Positions 35,504 through 43,086 of a stretch of 64,000 bases of DNA are shown here, piece after piece (position 1 is the first letter of the stretch; every line of letters begins with the position of its first letter). A program made the translations under genes and the position numbers. The stretch lies in the NCBI GenBank assembly GCA_019359695.1, contig JAHHGV010000007.1:1-64000 (forward strand). The letters are read 5' to 3'. This stretch comes from Brasilonema angustatum HA4187-MV1. GTDB lineage: Bacteria; Cyanobacteriota; Cyanobacteriia; Cyanobacteriales; Nostocaceae. The notes beneath the pieces are model-generated. The model had not been told where the DNA came from. It did no database searches and saw only the letters and a list, made by a program, of their open reading frames with translations.

Positions 35504-36568
35504 TTATACATAATTTGTTTGCTTGCCCATCTTGTCGCGATTATGTGGTTCTTGAAGAAACATTGGATCAGGACCAGATGGGATAATACCACCTGGATTG
35601 AGTGGAAACAAATTCCCGTAGTAGTCTTGCTTGACACTTTCTAAGTCGCAGGTGTCAGCAATACCTCTGATTTGATACAAGTCACGCAGGTAAGGTCCCA
35701 GGTTCTGATAGTCCTGAATTCTTTTGCGATTACACTTAAAAAGCGCGTAGTAAACAGTATCGAAGCGGAATAACGTTGTAAACAAACGGACGTCTGCCAG
35801 TGTGACAGTCTCACCACAAAGGTATCGACTGCCACTCAATGCTGTGTCAATTTCATCTAGAGCGGTAAACAGTTCATGATAAACTTGATCATAAGCTTCT
35901 TGTGTCTGGGCAAAGCCGCAACGATACACCCCGTTATTTACACTGCTGTAAATCCTTTCATTCCATTGGTCAATCTTTTCTTTGAGTTCCTGTGGGTAGA
36001 GATCTAGTGTGGGATTGTTTGCCAACTCGTTGAACTGTGAGTTGAGCATCACAATAATCTCTGAACTTTCGTTGTTAACAATCGTCTTTGTTTGGGTGTC
36101 CCACAACACTGGAACTGTAAAGCGTCCACCGTAACCAGGTTGTGCTAATTCATAAAGTTCGGCAAGCGTACGACAACCTTCGTATTCCTGATTAAACACC
36201 CAACCTCCTTCAATTGGAGAAGGCGACACAATTGTCAGCGATATTGCTTGTTCAAGTCCTTTGAGCGATCGCACAACAAGAGTACGATGTGCCCAGGGAC
36301 AACCCAGCCCTGCTATGAGATTGTAACGCCCTGTTGCTGGTTGATACAGATTGCCTTGCTCTGTCCCAACAGAGTTTCTAAATTCGCTGTTTGGTCGAAT
36401 GTACTCGCCTGACTTGTTACGGGGAGCTAATTTCGACATCATCAGATGCCAAATAGTCGTCCAGACGAACTTTCCTAGCTTAATGATGAGCTTTGGTGGA
36501 AGTGACTTCTTACCCTTTTTTGTTTTGGTTTGTTTGTCTGCGACTGGTGAAAGGGTTTGTTGTGACAT
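35504..36568 (-). CDS. Glutathionyl-hydroquinone reductase (GST omega-like)
   Basis: Reduces glutathionyl-hydroquinones, releasing glutathione and hydroquinone. The 354-residue protein has the thioredoxin-fold half with the catalytic Cys in GLGCPWAHRT, the cis-Pro region FTVPVLWD, NNESSEI glutathione contacts, and an all-helical C-terminal half (GSRYLCGETVTLADVRLFTTLFRFD). It ends in the family-typical IIPSGP region. Its about 45 extra N-terminal residues are basic. ATG at 36568. Likely a detoxification or quinone-repair role. Confidence 0.92.
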   Translation of the reverse strand: MSQQTLSPVADKQTKTKKGKKSLPPKLIIKLGKFVWTTIWHLMMSKLAPRNKSGEYIRPNSEFRNSVGTEQGNLYQPATGRYNLIAGLGCPWAHRTLVVRSLKGLEQAISLTIVSPSPIEGGWVFNQEYEGCRTLAELYELAQPGYGGRFTVPVLWDTQTKTIVNNESSEIIVMLNSQFNELANNPTLDLYPQELKEKIDQWNERIYSSVNNGVYRCGFAQTQEAYDQVYHELFTALDEIDTALSGSRYLCGETVTLADVRLFTTLFRFDTVYYALFKCNRKRIQDYQNLGPYLRDLYQIRGIADTCDLESVKQDYYGNLFPLNPGGIIPSGPDPMFLQEPHNRDKMGKQTNYV

Positions 36569-36690
36569 AAGACTAAGCCGCGCGTTGTACAGTTCATAAA
36601 TTTAATGGTAACGCTACATTTTTCACGCTTAGTTCCACAAGAGTTATTTTATCCCTGAGTCATCTGTCGCAAACATTTTTTGAATCGGTA

Positions 36691-37149
36691 TTACTTACCG
36701 AAAACCCCAACCCCGTAGTAGCATATTGCAGAGTTGCAACTGGGCAGATCAACCTTGACTCGATACGTTCCACTTCGAGCTGGAGTCACACCAACAACCG
36801 GAATGTCATCATCATCGGTATCAGCCGCAACGACTTGACCACGGTTATTATAAAGGGTAAGGTCTAAATCTCCACAATCTCCGTCGCACACGCCAACGAT
36901 GCCATATTCGTGACCGGCACGCAGATTTATGGTTAAATAATCAGAGCCACCACTACGAATTGCATCGATAAAAGGTTCATGGGTTAGCTGATAGCCATTT
37001 AAACCAGCACGAATTGCACCTCCCATTAATTGCGCCCTTACTTCCTCAATAAAAGTGTTAGCACTCGCGGGAGTTGGTGCAATAAAAAGCAAACCAGAGA
37101 TGCCAGAGATAATAGCTGCTGCACCTAAAAAATGAGCTTTGATATTCAT
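36691..37149 (-). CDS. Exported hypothetical protein, PPC-like beta-sandwich
   Basis: The 152-residue protein has a clear signal peptide (hydrophobic aa 8-26, cleavage near ASA) and a C-terminal beta domain with a Cys pair (CDGDCG), an acidic DTDDDD stretch and SGTYRVKVDLPSCNSAICYYGVGVFGK. This resembles bacterial pre-peptidase C-terminal (PPC) domains found on secreted proteins. No catalytic residues. ATG at 37149 with GGAAG about 9 bases upstream. Confidence 0.7.
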   Translation of the reverse strand: MNIKAHFLGAAAIISGISGLLFIAPTPASANTFIEEVRAQLMGGAIRAGLNGYQLTHEPFIDAIRSGGSDYLTINLRAGHEYGIVGVCDGDCGDLDLTLYNNRGQVVAADTDDDDIPVVGVTPARSGTYRVKVDLPSCNSAICYYGVGVFGK

Positions 37150-37602
37150 AAGTTAAGCTTCCTTTTGTGGTAATTTTGTACGGGAATTTATGCACTTGAA
37201 ATCAAGCACAAGGATTTTGTAGAGACGGGTTTGATCACGTTTCTACAAGCGAATATGTATCTTGCACCTGTTGAAGTTCAAAAAGGCGAGATTACTAGTA
37301 CACAAGATCTTTCTTAATTTGTGGGATGAGTTGATTGTTGGAACGATCTGTAGGTGTAATACCAAGTTGCGTTCTGTTGTAGTAGCGCTTTAGGGGAGAT
37401 TGCTTCGCTCCACTTCGTTTCACTCGCAATGACAGGTACTACCGGGGAATTGCAATTTTGTGTAAGATGTGGAAGAAAAAGAATGCGCTCGCAAAGCGAC
37501 TCAGAACTGGAGCATCGCCTTCTTTTATCCTTTTAACCTCTTCACTTACATCTACGAATTTACCTGTGTTCAAATACGCAATTTCGGATTTTTTTAGAGG
37601 AA
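37150..37602. other. Intergenic region with dispersed repeats
   Basis: Contains a GTAGAGACG...CGTTTCTAC hairpin near 37217 and a fragment of the ATTGCTTCGC/CTCGCAATGAC repeat family (37398-37432) also seen at 3352-3535. No gene supported. Confidence 0.45.
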
Positions 37603-38505
37603 TTACCGAGAGATAAATCTGGAGTTAATTCGCAAAGATACTCTATCTTCTGACAAATCTAATTTGAGTGGTTGAGGATTATTTTTTAATCGCTCATTAC
37701 CATCTATCCATAAAGGAAGCCACGAATATTTCTTCATCACTTGGTTAAGTGCATAAATTCTTTGTTGTGTCGGTGGATGGCTGCTATTTTCTGTGTAGTC
37801 AGAGGGTAAACGAGAAAGCAGGTTAAACACTCGCAAACCTCCATTTGGATCATAACCAGCTTTAATCATATAGGTGTAACCGATTTCGTCTGCTTGAAAT
37901 TCATGCTGGCGACTTAATGCTTGTATGGTTCTATCAAACTCTTGTTTTTTCTGAAGAATAATTTGTTGTTTCATGACATCTTTTGTAGCTGGATATATGG
38001 GAGTTTTAGATTTTCTCCGTTCTTGTGCAATCCAATTGTTATATTCTGACTGTGCTTGTTTGAGTAATTTTTCTTTTAAACTAGCTTCTGTTTCTTGTTG
38101 CTGTGCTAAATGGCGTTGTGTGTGGTGGGCTAATTCATGACTGATAATAAAAGCTAAAGTTGCATCATCACCGTGGATTTGATCTAGCAAGCCTTTGTAG
38201 ATAACTATTTTATTTAATTCACCCGCGTATGCACTGAAATTATATTCATCAGTGATTTGAAAGCGCCACGGGTGCTCATCAAGTCCATTGGCACGAATCA
38301 CTCTTTCCGCTACGCTGTAAACCCATTTTAGATTATTATTTTTTGGTTGTAATCGTGGGGTGGAAGTTGATGAATTTGTAGTTGTTGAAAGTGATGGTAA
38401 TGTATTTATGGCATGGGCTAAACCTGATGTATTGAGGTTGAGTAAAACGCTGCTGCTAAGACCTAATGTGGTAAAAAGGAATTTGCGGATGTATGAAGAT
38501 GCCAT
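37603..38505 (-). CDS. M48-family metallopeptidase, exported
   Basis: The 300-residue zinc protease has an N-terminal signal or anchor segment (about aa 8-32) and a Ser/Thr-rich linker. The catalytic core has HEXXH as ISHELAHH (about aa 122-129) and the third ligand Glu in HEFQADEIGYTYM. A GYDPNGG and SSHPPTQQRI follow, as in BepA/HtpX-like M48 proteases that maintain outer-membrane or periplasmic protein quality. ATG at 38505. A monocistronic setting. Confidence 0.88.
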   Translation of the reverse strand: MASSYIRKFLFTTLGLSSSVLLNLNTSGLAHAINTLPSLSTTTNSSTSTPRLQPKNNNLKWVYSVAERVIRANGLDEHPWRFQITDEYNFSAYAGELNKIVIYKGLLDQIHGDDATLAFIISHELAHHTQRHLAQQQETEASLKEKLLKQAQSEYNNWIAQERRKSKTPIYPATKDVMKQQIILQKKQEFDRTIQALSRQHEFQADEIGYTYMIKAGYDPNGGLRVFNLLSRLPSDYTENSSHPPTQQRIYALNQVMKKYSWLPLWIDGNERLKNNPQPLKLDLSEDRVSLRINSRFISR

Positions 38506-38946
38506 AATCGTAAATGCTTATTTGCTTCGTTTCAATGCCTTTGATTATGTTTACGAAATGACAACTGTGTTATTACGCATTTTTTAAAATTTTCTCAATC
38601 CAGCAGGGGTTGCCCAAAAATAACGATAAAACGCAAGCGATACCTACGCTAAGCTATGCGATGGGCGAAGCCCCGCCAAGGGCGATCGCACTGTCCCCTA
38701 ATCTTACAGACAAGCGAGTGCGTGAAGACGCACGCTGCGCGATACGCGTAGCGTCAAGCCTCCGGCTTATCGCACTCTGTACCCGTCTGAGCGCAAACCG
38801 CACGCTCCGTGTTCGCCCTCGCTTGCGCTTACGCGATGGACTTTTGCCCCGACTTTGGCGCAACCAGATATAGCTAGAAAGCTAGAATGTCAGGTGGAGT
38901 GCATACTCTTCAGTAAAATTTTAGAATAGAACTAAGGTACTAGGAA
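38506..38946. repeat. GC-rich dispersed repeat block
   Basis: From about 38630 to 38870 the sequence is GC-rich and packed with short palindromes and GCGATCGC-type words (GCGATGGGCG, GCGATACGCGTAGCGTCAAG, TCCGGCTTATCGCAC). Related words occur at 40790-40850. Open frames on both strands reflect this repeat, not genes. Confidence 0.6.
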
Positions 38947-39222
38947 ATGAACATTTCCCTAAATCCTGAACAAGAGGATTTTATAAAAAAACAGATAGAA
39001 AAGGGTAAATATACTAATGCTTTAGAAGTTATTAGTGCTGCTTTTAAGGTACTAGAAGAAAAAGAATTACAGCCTGATAATTCGCCTCATACAAATGAAA
39101 ATAAAATAGTCTTAGATGATGATAAAATACGAAGTTTAATGAAATTTAGCGAATCTGCAATAAACGAATATTGGCTTAACGAAGAGGAAGACGAAGCTTG
39201 GAAAAACCTATACAATACTTGA
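38947..39222 (+). CDS. ParD-like antitoxin, apparently orphan
   Basis: The 91-residue protein has a ribbon-helix-helix-like N-terminus as in ParD/CopG antitoxins (NISLNPEQEDFIKKQIEKGKY, TNALEVISAAFKVLEE) and an acidic C-terminal tail ending EEDEAWKNLYNT. Antitoxins with this tail normally overlap a toxin gene; here only an 11-codon stub resembling a MazF/PemK start follows. ATG at 38947. Probably an orphan that has lost its toxin. Confidence 0.75.
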   Translation: MNISLNPEQEDFIKKQIEKGKYTNALEVISAAFKVLEEKELQPDNSPHTNENKIVLDDDKIRSLMKFSESAINEYWLNEEEDEAWKNLYNT

Positions 39223-39251
39223 GCAAGGGTGATGTCATTAAGCTAAAATAG
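39219..39251 (+). pseudogene. Stub of a MazF/PemK-like toxin start
   Basis: Overlapping the antitoxin stop, a TTG-started frame encodes LSKGDVIKLK and then stops. The K-G-D-V-I motif is how MazF/PemK toxins begin. No continuation is found in any frame, so most of the toxin gene has been deleted. Confidence 0.4.
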
Positions 39252-39317
39252 GAATTAAAGCGAATACTGCGTATTATCTACTTTTAACCAGCCTAATTTT
39301 TAGTATAGTGAACTTTT

Positions 39318-39728
39318 ATGGCAAAAGATAGATTTCATAATGTTGTCAGAAATGCTTTAGAAAAAGACAGATGGATGATTACGGCAGATCCTTATGAAAT
39401 CAATGTGAATGATGTAGATTTTGAGATTGATTTAGCAGCAGAGCAACTTTTAGGAGCAGAGCGAGAAGGACAAAAAATAGCGGTGGAAATTAAAAGCTTT
39501 ATTAGTCCATCGAATGTTTCAGAATTTCATACTGCTTTAGGACAATTTTTAAATTATCGGGATGCATTAGATAAAATTGAACCCGCTCGCTTACTTTATT
39601 TAGCTGTTCGTGTCCCAGTTTATGAAACTTTTTTTCAAAGGAAATTTATTGCATCGGCAGTTGCAAAATATCAATTACGATTGATGATTTACGATGTACA
39701 AGAGGAGGTTATTCGTCAATGGCTGTAG
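39318..39728 (+). CDS. xisH: XisH family protein (fdxN-element excision controlling factor)
   Basis: The 136-residue protein is homologous to XisH, first described as needed with XisI for excision of the fdxN element in heterocysts; many extra copies occur in filamentous cyanobacteria away from that element. The fold is PD-(D/E)XK nuclease-like, with DFEIDLAAEQLL and IAVEIKSF as the likely Asp...ExK metal site. It overlaps xisI by 10 bp, so they are translationally coupled. No recombinase is nearby, so this copy is probably unrelated to element excision and may be toxin-antitoxin-like. Confidence 0.9.
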   Translation: MAKDRFHNVVRNALEKDRWMITADPYEINVNDVDFEIDLAAEQLLGAEREGQKIAVEIKSFISPSNVSEFHTALGQFLNYRDALDKIEPARLLYLAVRVPVYETFFQRKFIASAVAKYQLRLMIYDVQEEVIRQWL

Positions 39729-40057
39729 AAAAATATCGGCAATATATTCGACATCTTCTTTGCGAACGGCAAAAGCGAGCTTCGATGTCACGAAATTACG
39801 AAGAGTATGAAGTACAAACAATTTTCGACGAACAGCAAGATCACTATCAACTACTTTATGTTGGCTGGCGTGGAAATAAACGCGATTTTGGCTGTATTTT
39901 ACATCTCGATATTAAAGATGGGAGAATATGGATTCAACATGATGGCACAGAAGAGGGGATTGCCAATCGATTAGTTGAAATGGGAGTACCCAAGCAAGAT
40001 ATTATTTTGGCATTTCACGAACCCTATGTGCGTCAGTTTACCGGGTTTGGAACTTGA
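39719..40057 (+). CDS. xisI: XisI family protein
   Basis: The 112-residue partner of XisH is recognised by YRQYIRHLL at the N-terminus, YQLLYVGWRGNKRDFGCILHLDIKDGRIWIQHDGTE in parts, and the closing QDIILAFHEPYVRQFTGFGT region. Starts with ATG inside the 3' end of xisH. The consistent pairing suggests a protein complex; its biochemical activity is unknown. Confidence 0.92.
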   Translation: MAVEKYRQYIRHLLCERQKRASMSRNYEEYEVQTIFDEQQDHYQLLYVGWRGNKRDFGCILHLDIKDGRIWIQHDGTEEGIANRLVEMGVPKQDIILAFHEPYVRQFTGFGT

Positions 40058-40128
40058 GAAATAAAAGCACGGGAAAGAATTAATATAGCTTCGCTAAAAT
40101 AAAACCACCTGCTGTCACAATATGAACT

Positions 40129-40788
40129 ATGACCTACACCCCACCCAAGCTTCTCACTTTCGAGCAATTTATCGTTGAGTATGGGGATAATCCGCGTTAC
40201 GAACTTATTGACGGAGAATTACGTGACATGGAACCAACTGGTCCTCATGAAGAAGTTGCAGGAAATATTGCTGGTAGAATTTATACTGAAATTCTTCGTA
40301 CTCATTTAAACTGGTTGATTCCCAAAACTTGTTTGATTAAACACCCACGCGCAGAAGCAACAGCATTACGTCCAGATGTGATTGTTTTAGATAAAGAAAA
40401 ACTCGCTAAAGAACCACTTTGGCAAAAGGAACCTATTATTTGTAATGGTAATACGATTAAGCTGGTTGCGGAAGTTGTGAGTCAGTGCGTTGCGCGGGTT
40501 CCCCGCGTTGAAGCAACTGACGAACCCGTAAGGGTGAGTACTAATTGGCAAGATGATTATGCAAGAAAAGTTGAAGAATATGCTTTTCTGGAAATTCCTG
40601 AATATTGGATTGTAGATTTTCGTGGTTTGGGTGGTTTGCAATTTATCGGTAATCCCAAACAACCTACTTTTACTGTATGCCAATTAGTTAATGGTGTATA
40701 TCAGCAGCAACAATATCGCTTGGGAGATACTATTTCTTCTTATTTATTCCCAAATTTAGATCTGAAACTAGATGATGTCATGCCATAG
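40129..40788 (+). CDS. Uma2-family putative endonuclease carrying an in-frame repeat insertion
   Basis: The 219-residue protein is of the Uma2 family (restriction-endonuclease-like fold, very abundant in cyanobacteria). It shows YELIDGELRDMEPTGPHE, RPDVIVLD, KLVAEVVS and DDYARKVEEYAFLEIPEYWIVD. The usual KLVAEVVSTNWQDDY is interrupted after VVS by 19 residues (QCVARVPRVEATDEPVRVS) encoded by a small dispersed repeat at 40483-40539. The frame is kept. The insertion falls next to the ExV metal-site strand, so activity may be lost or tolerated in a loop. ATG at 40129; an in-frame alternative is not evident. Confidence 0.88.
   Translation: MTYTPPKLLTFEQFIVEYGDNPRYELIDGELRDMEPTGPHEEVAGNIAGRIYTEILRTHLNWLIPKTCLIKHPRAEATALRPDVIVLDKEKLAKEPLWQKEPIICNGNTIKLVAEVVSQCVARVPRVEATDEPVRVSTNWQDDYARKVEEYAFLEIPEYWIVDFRGLGGLQFIGNPKQPTFTVCQLVNGVYQQQQYRLGDTISSYLFPNLDLKLDDVMP
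40483..40539 (+). repeat. 57-bp dispersed repeat inserted in frame in the Uma2 gene
   Basis: Starts CAGTGCGTTGCGCGGG and ends with GTGAGT, the same hexamer that precedes it at 40477-40482, consistent with a 6-bp target duplication. Its words (CAGTGCGTTG, GGGTTCC, GAAGCAACTG) belong to the repeat family seen near 54300. The length is a multiple of three and contains no stop in the used frame. Confidence 0.8.
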
Positions 40789-40791
40789 CGA

Positions 40792-40856
40792 TAAGCCGGA
40801 GGACTTCGGCGTGAGCGCTCAGTCGAACGCTTGACGCTACGCGTATCGCACTTTTT
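40792..40856. repeat. Short dispersed repeat
   Basis: GCGATAAGCCGGAGGACTTC through GACGCTACGCGTATCGCAC, the same word set as the block at 38630-38870, in inverse orientation. Non-coding. Confidence 0.5.
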
Positions 40857-40907
40857 TTAAACTACACAATACAGATATTTAGTTGTTGTAAAGGTAAAAT
40901 TACAAAC

Positions 40908-41297
40908 TTAAGGTTGCTGTACTTCACAAGTAGTTAATCCCTTAGCTCTTTTTATAAACTTCTCATCAAAAGTATAAAATTGTGTATGATTTTGACTATT
41001 GGCAAGGTGAAAAGCATCCGCAAAATCTAAGCCAGCTTCATGCCATTGCAGCGATTGAGCCACCACATTTGCGTTATTAAGATGAACATTTGGTAAGCCG
41101 AAAAGTTTTCTTAAAGCTTCACAAATCTCGACAGGTTTAAATTTATAGGCAAATCTAAGCACCCATTCAGTTTCGAGAATGACAGTATCAGGTATAAAAA
41201 CATTCTGTGTTTGAAAAATTTCTAGACTCTTTTGGTATTGTAATTCGTCATCTTGAGTCAAAAAACGCACAATTATATTAGTATCAACTGCCACCAT
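40908..41297 (-). CDS. vapC: VapC-type PIN-domain toxin
   Basis: The 129-residue PIN-domain ribonuclease has the acidic active-site residues visible in VAVDTNIIVRFL (Asp5), ILETEWVL (Glu), LDFADAFHLAN (Asp) and FYTFDEKF (Asp). It should cleave RNA when released from its antitoxin. ATG start at 41297 lies inside the end of the AbrB-type antitoxin gene (14-bp overlap), so the two are translationally coupled. Confidence 0.92.
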   Translation of the reverse strand: MVAVDTNIIVRFLTQDDELQYQKSLEIFQTQNVFIPDTVILETEWVLRFAYKFKPVEICEALRKLFGLPNVHLNNANVVAQSLQWHEAGLDFADAFHLANSQNHTQFYTFDEKFIKRAKGLTTCEVQQP

Positions 41298-41547
41298 GCC
41301 ATGATTCCTCTATACCCTGACGGATAGCATCATCCATTTCTTCAAGAGTTTTTGGTATGCCTTGGTATTTTAAGCATCCAGCAACATCAGCCAATGTGGT
41401 TTCTAAAAAAGGTTTTTTTGGTTTCAGAAGAATTCCGTCACCCATATCAATTGCTATTAGTTCCTGTCCCACTTCCCAGCCATGAGACTTTCGCAATGGT
41501 TCGGGAATCATTACTTGTCCTTCATTGGAGATTTTTGTGATTTCCAT
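41284..41547 (-). CDS. vapB: AbrB-type VapB antitoxin
   Basis: The 87-residue protein has a swapped-hairpin AbrB DNA-binding N-terminus (ISNEGQVMIPEPLRKSHGWEVGQ) and an acidic C-terminal tail that would wrap the toxin (LEEMDDAIRQGIEESW). It precedes and overlaps vapC. Expected to repress its own promoter. ATG at 41547. Confidence 0.92.
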   Translation of the reverse strand: MEITKISNEGQVMIPEPLRKSHGWEVGQELIAIDMGDGILLKPKKPFLETTLADVAGCLKYQGIPKTLEEMDDAIRQGIEESWHGGS

Positions 41548-41570
41548 AATTGAGAGAACATAAAATATAA

Positions 41571-41879
41571 TTATTCTGTTGAAATTATTGTATGTGATTC
41601 TTTGCGGATAGTAGCTAGTTTCTCCATAAAATCGTCAAATGTTGGATCGTTAGCAAATATTCCTGCATACTTCATCTGAGTTATTTCTTGGTGAGGTAGT
41701 TCTTTAGGATTAACTTCGATAGTCACAAACTTACCTGTTGCTAATTGCGTTTCTAACGCCGTTTTAACCTTTGATATAGCTTCTTCTTCTGTATTAGCCT
41801 CAACCATTACATTTGGCATACCAACCACTGACGCTACAAAGTTATCTTTTTGATTTTGAACAAAAATTTGGTATTGCAT
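41571..41879 (-). CDS. HicB-like antitoxin-type protein
   Basis: The 102-residue protein has a HicB-like partial RNase-H-type fold (MQYQIFVQNQKDNFVASVVG, PNVMVEANTEEEAISKVKTAL) and a C-terminal GIFANDPTFDDFMEKLATIR. In cyanobacteria such proteins usually sit directly upstream of a PIN-domain toxin. Here it lies 23 bp upstream of vapB on the same strand, so it may be the first gene of a three-gene operon or an orphan antitoxin. Confidence 0.65.
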   Translation of the reverse strand: MQYQIFVQNQKDNFVASVVGMPNVMVEANTEEEAISKVKTALETQLATGKFVTIEVNPKELPHQEITQMKYAGIFANDPTFDDFMEKLATIRKESHTIISTE

Positions 41880-42182
41880 AATTGTTTATCTTTCGGTTGA
41901 GAAATAAGAATTATCTATAGATAACATTATAACCTATACCGATGGTTTCCAATATCGCTGAGTTCGGCGGTTTTTTTTCTGACATCAAAATATCGGCTAT
42001 TTGTATAGGTTCTTATGAAATAGAAGATTTTGAACTCGATTTGAAAAATTTGCGGGAGTTGGGTAGGTTGTGATTGTTATTAGAGCAGGTTAGTATGATA
42101 AGCGTTGACACCAAAGACCAGAAGATGCCTGAAAATGCCAAACTAGAGGTAGAGATTTGTTGAAATCATTTTGGGTTAGGCT
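41880..42182. other. Divergent intergenic region between HicB-like and MntA genes
   Basis: An AT-rich promoter region of 303 bp. Contains an inverted pair AACCTATAC (near 41930) and GTATAGGTT (near 42003). No gene seen. Confidence 0.4.
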
Positions 42183-42473
42183 ATGGGCATTGATGAAATA
42201 CTTAAAGCTTATCGGGAAGAAATTTTGAGAATTGCGGCTTTGTACGGAGCGTATAATGTCCGGGTATTTGGTTCTGTGGCGAGAGGAGAAGCAAGACTAG
42301 ATAGTGATGTAGATTTTCTGGTGGAACTTGAACCACAACGAACCTTACTAGATCAAATTGCTTTGATGCAGTCCTTGGAAGAATTGCTAGGACGTAAAGT
42401 GGATCTAACTGAACCAGAAACTCTACATGAGTTGATTAGAGATAAAGTGTTGCGGGAAGCTGTGGTGTTGTGA
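42183..42473 (+). CDS. mntA: MntA-type nucleotidyltransferase antitoxin
   Basis: The 96-residue minimal nucleotidyltransferase has the signature GSVARGEARLDSDVDFLVE, including the GSx10DxD metal motif. In HepT-MntA systems this enzyme adenylylates the HepT RNase to inactivate it. It overlaps the next gene by 4 bases (GTGA), so they are translationally coupled. ATG at 42183. Confidence 0.92.
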   Translation: MGIDEILKAYREEILRIAALYGAYNVRVFGSVARGEARLDSDVDFLVELEPQRTLLDQIALMQSLEELLGRKVDLTEPETLHELIRDKVLREAVVL

Positions 42474-42808
42474 GAGATGATCGGCTGTACTTGAGCAACA
42501 TCTTTGAATGTATCGAGCGCATAGAGTCTTATACTCGTGATGGCAAAGAGGTATTTTTGCAAACCACTATAATTCAAGATGCGGTAATTAGAAATTTTGA
42601 AATTATTGGGGAAGCAACGAAGCGGTTATCTCCCGAAATCAGAGCAGTTTACCCAGATGTACCTTGGCAGCAAGTAGCAGGTTTTAGAGATGTACTGATT
42701 CATGATTATTTGAAGGTGAATTTAAATCGAGTTTGGGGCGTGATTGAGCAGAATTTGCCCCAACTAAAGGCAACTATTGAGGCGATTTTGCTTGAATTGG
42801 GGAAGTAA
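42470..42808 (+). CDS. hepT: HepT-type HEPN RNase toxin
   Basis: The 112-residue helical HEPN protein has the RX4HXY catalytic motif (FRDVLIHDYLKV), the Tyr being the site AMPylated by MntA in characterised relatives. Also typical is IRNFEIIGEATKRLSPE. The GTG start overlaps the mntA stop. With mntA it forms an apparently intact toxin-antitoxin pair. Confidence 0.92.
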   Translation: MRDDRLYLSNIFECIERIESYTRDGKEVFLQTTIIQDAVIRNFEIIGEATKRLSPEIRAVYPDVPWQQVAGFRDVLIHDYLKVNLNRVWGVIEQNLPQLKATIEAILLELGK

Positions 42809-42830
42809 TTACAGGCTTTCCTGCTAGCTC

Positions 42831-42993
42831 AGATCTTGCACCATAATGTTCGTCCGCCAAGAAATAAATTTCTTGGCTCAAAGTCCAAGTCCGTTAAAAC
42901 GGACTGGATAAGTCTTTCAGTCCGTTTTAACGGACTTGGCTTATTAGCCTTGAACTTCAGTTCAAGGCGTACTCAGGTCGAGGTGCAAGATCT
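42831..42993. repeat. MITE-like element, copy 2 (inverted relative to 3161-3330)
   Basis: The ends AGATCTTGCAC / GTGCAAGATCT and the core AAGTCCGTTAAAACGGACT match the element at 3161-3330 in opposite orientation. Located 23 bp after hepT. Non-coding. Confidence 0.8.
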
Positions 42994-43086
42994 AATACGT
43001 TCTAGTAATTGCTTGTCTGTCATTATCTGGGGTGTGGCGTATTAAGTTTATTTTGATTTTAATTGAATTAACATCGCTATTGACCC

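Noticed and set aside
38610-38873. 87- and 69-codon frames on opposite strands
   Set aside because: Entirely inside a block of short palindromic repeats with Arg/Ala-rich nonsense composition.
39318-40057. XisHI as evidence of an fdxN-type excision element here
   Set aside because: No site-specific recombinase or recombination sites nearby; many XisHI copies in cyanobacteria are unlinked to such elements.
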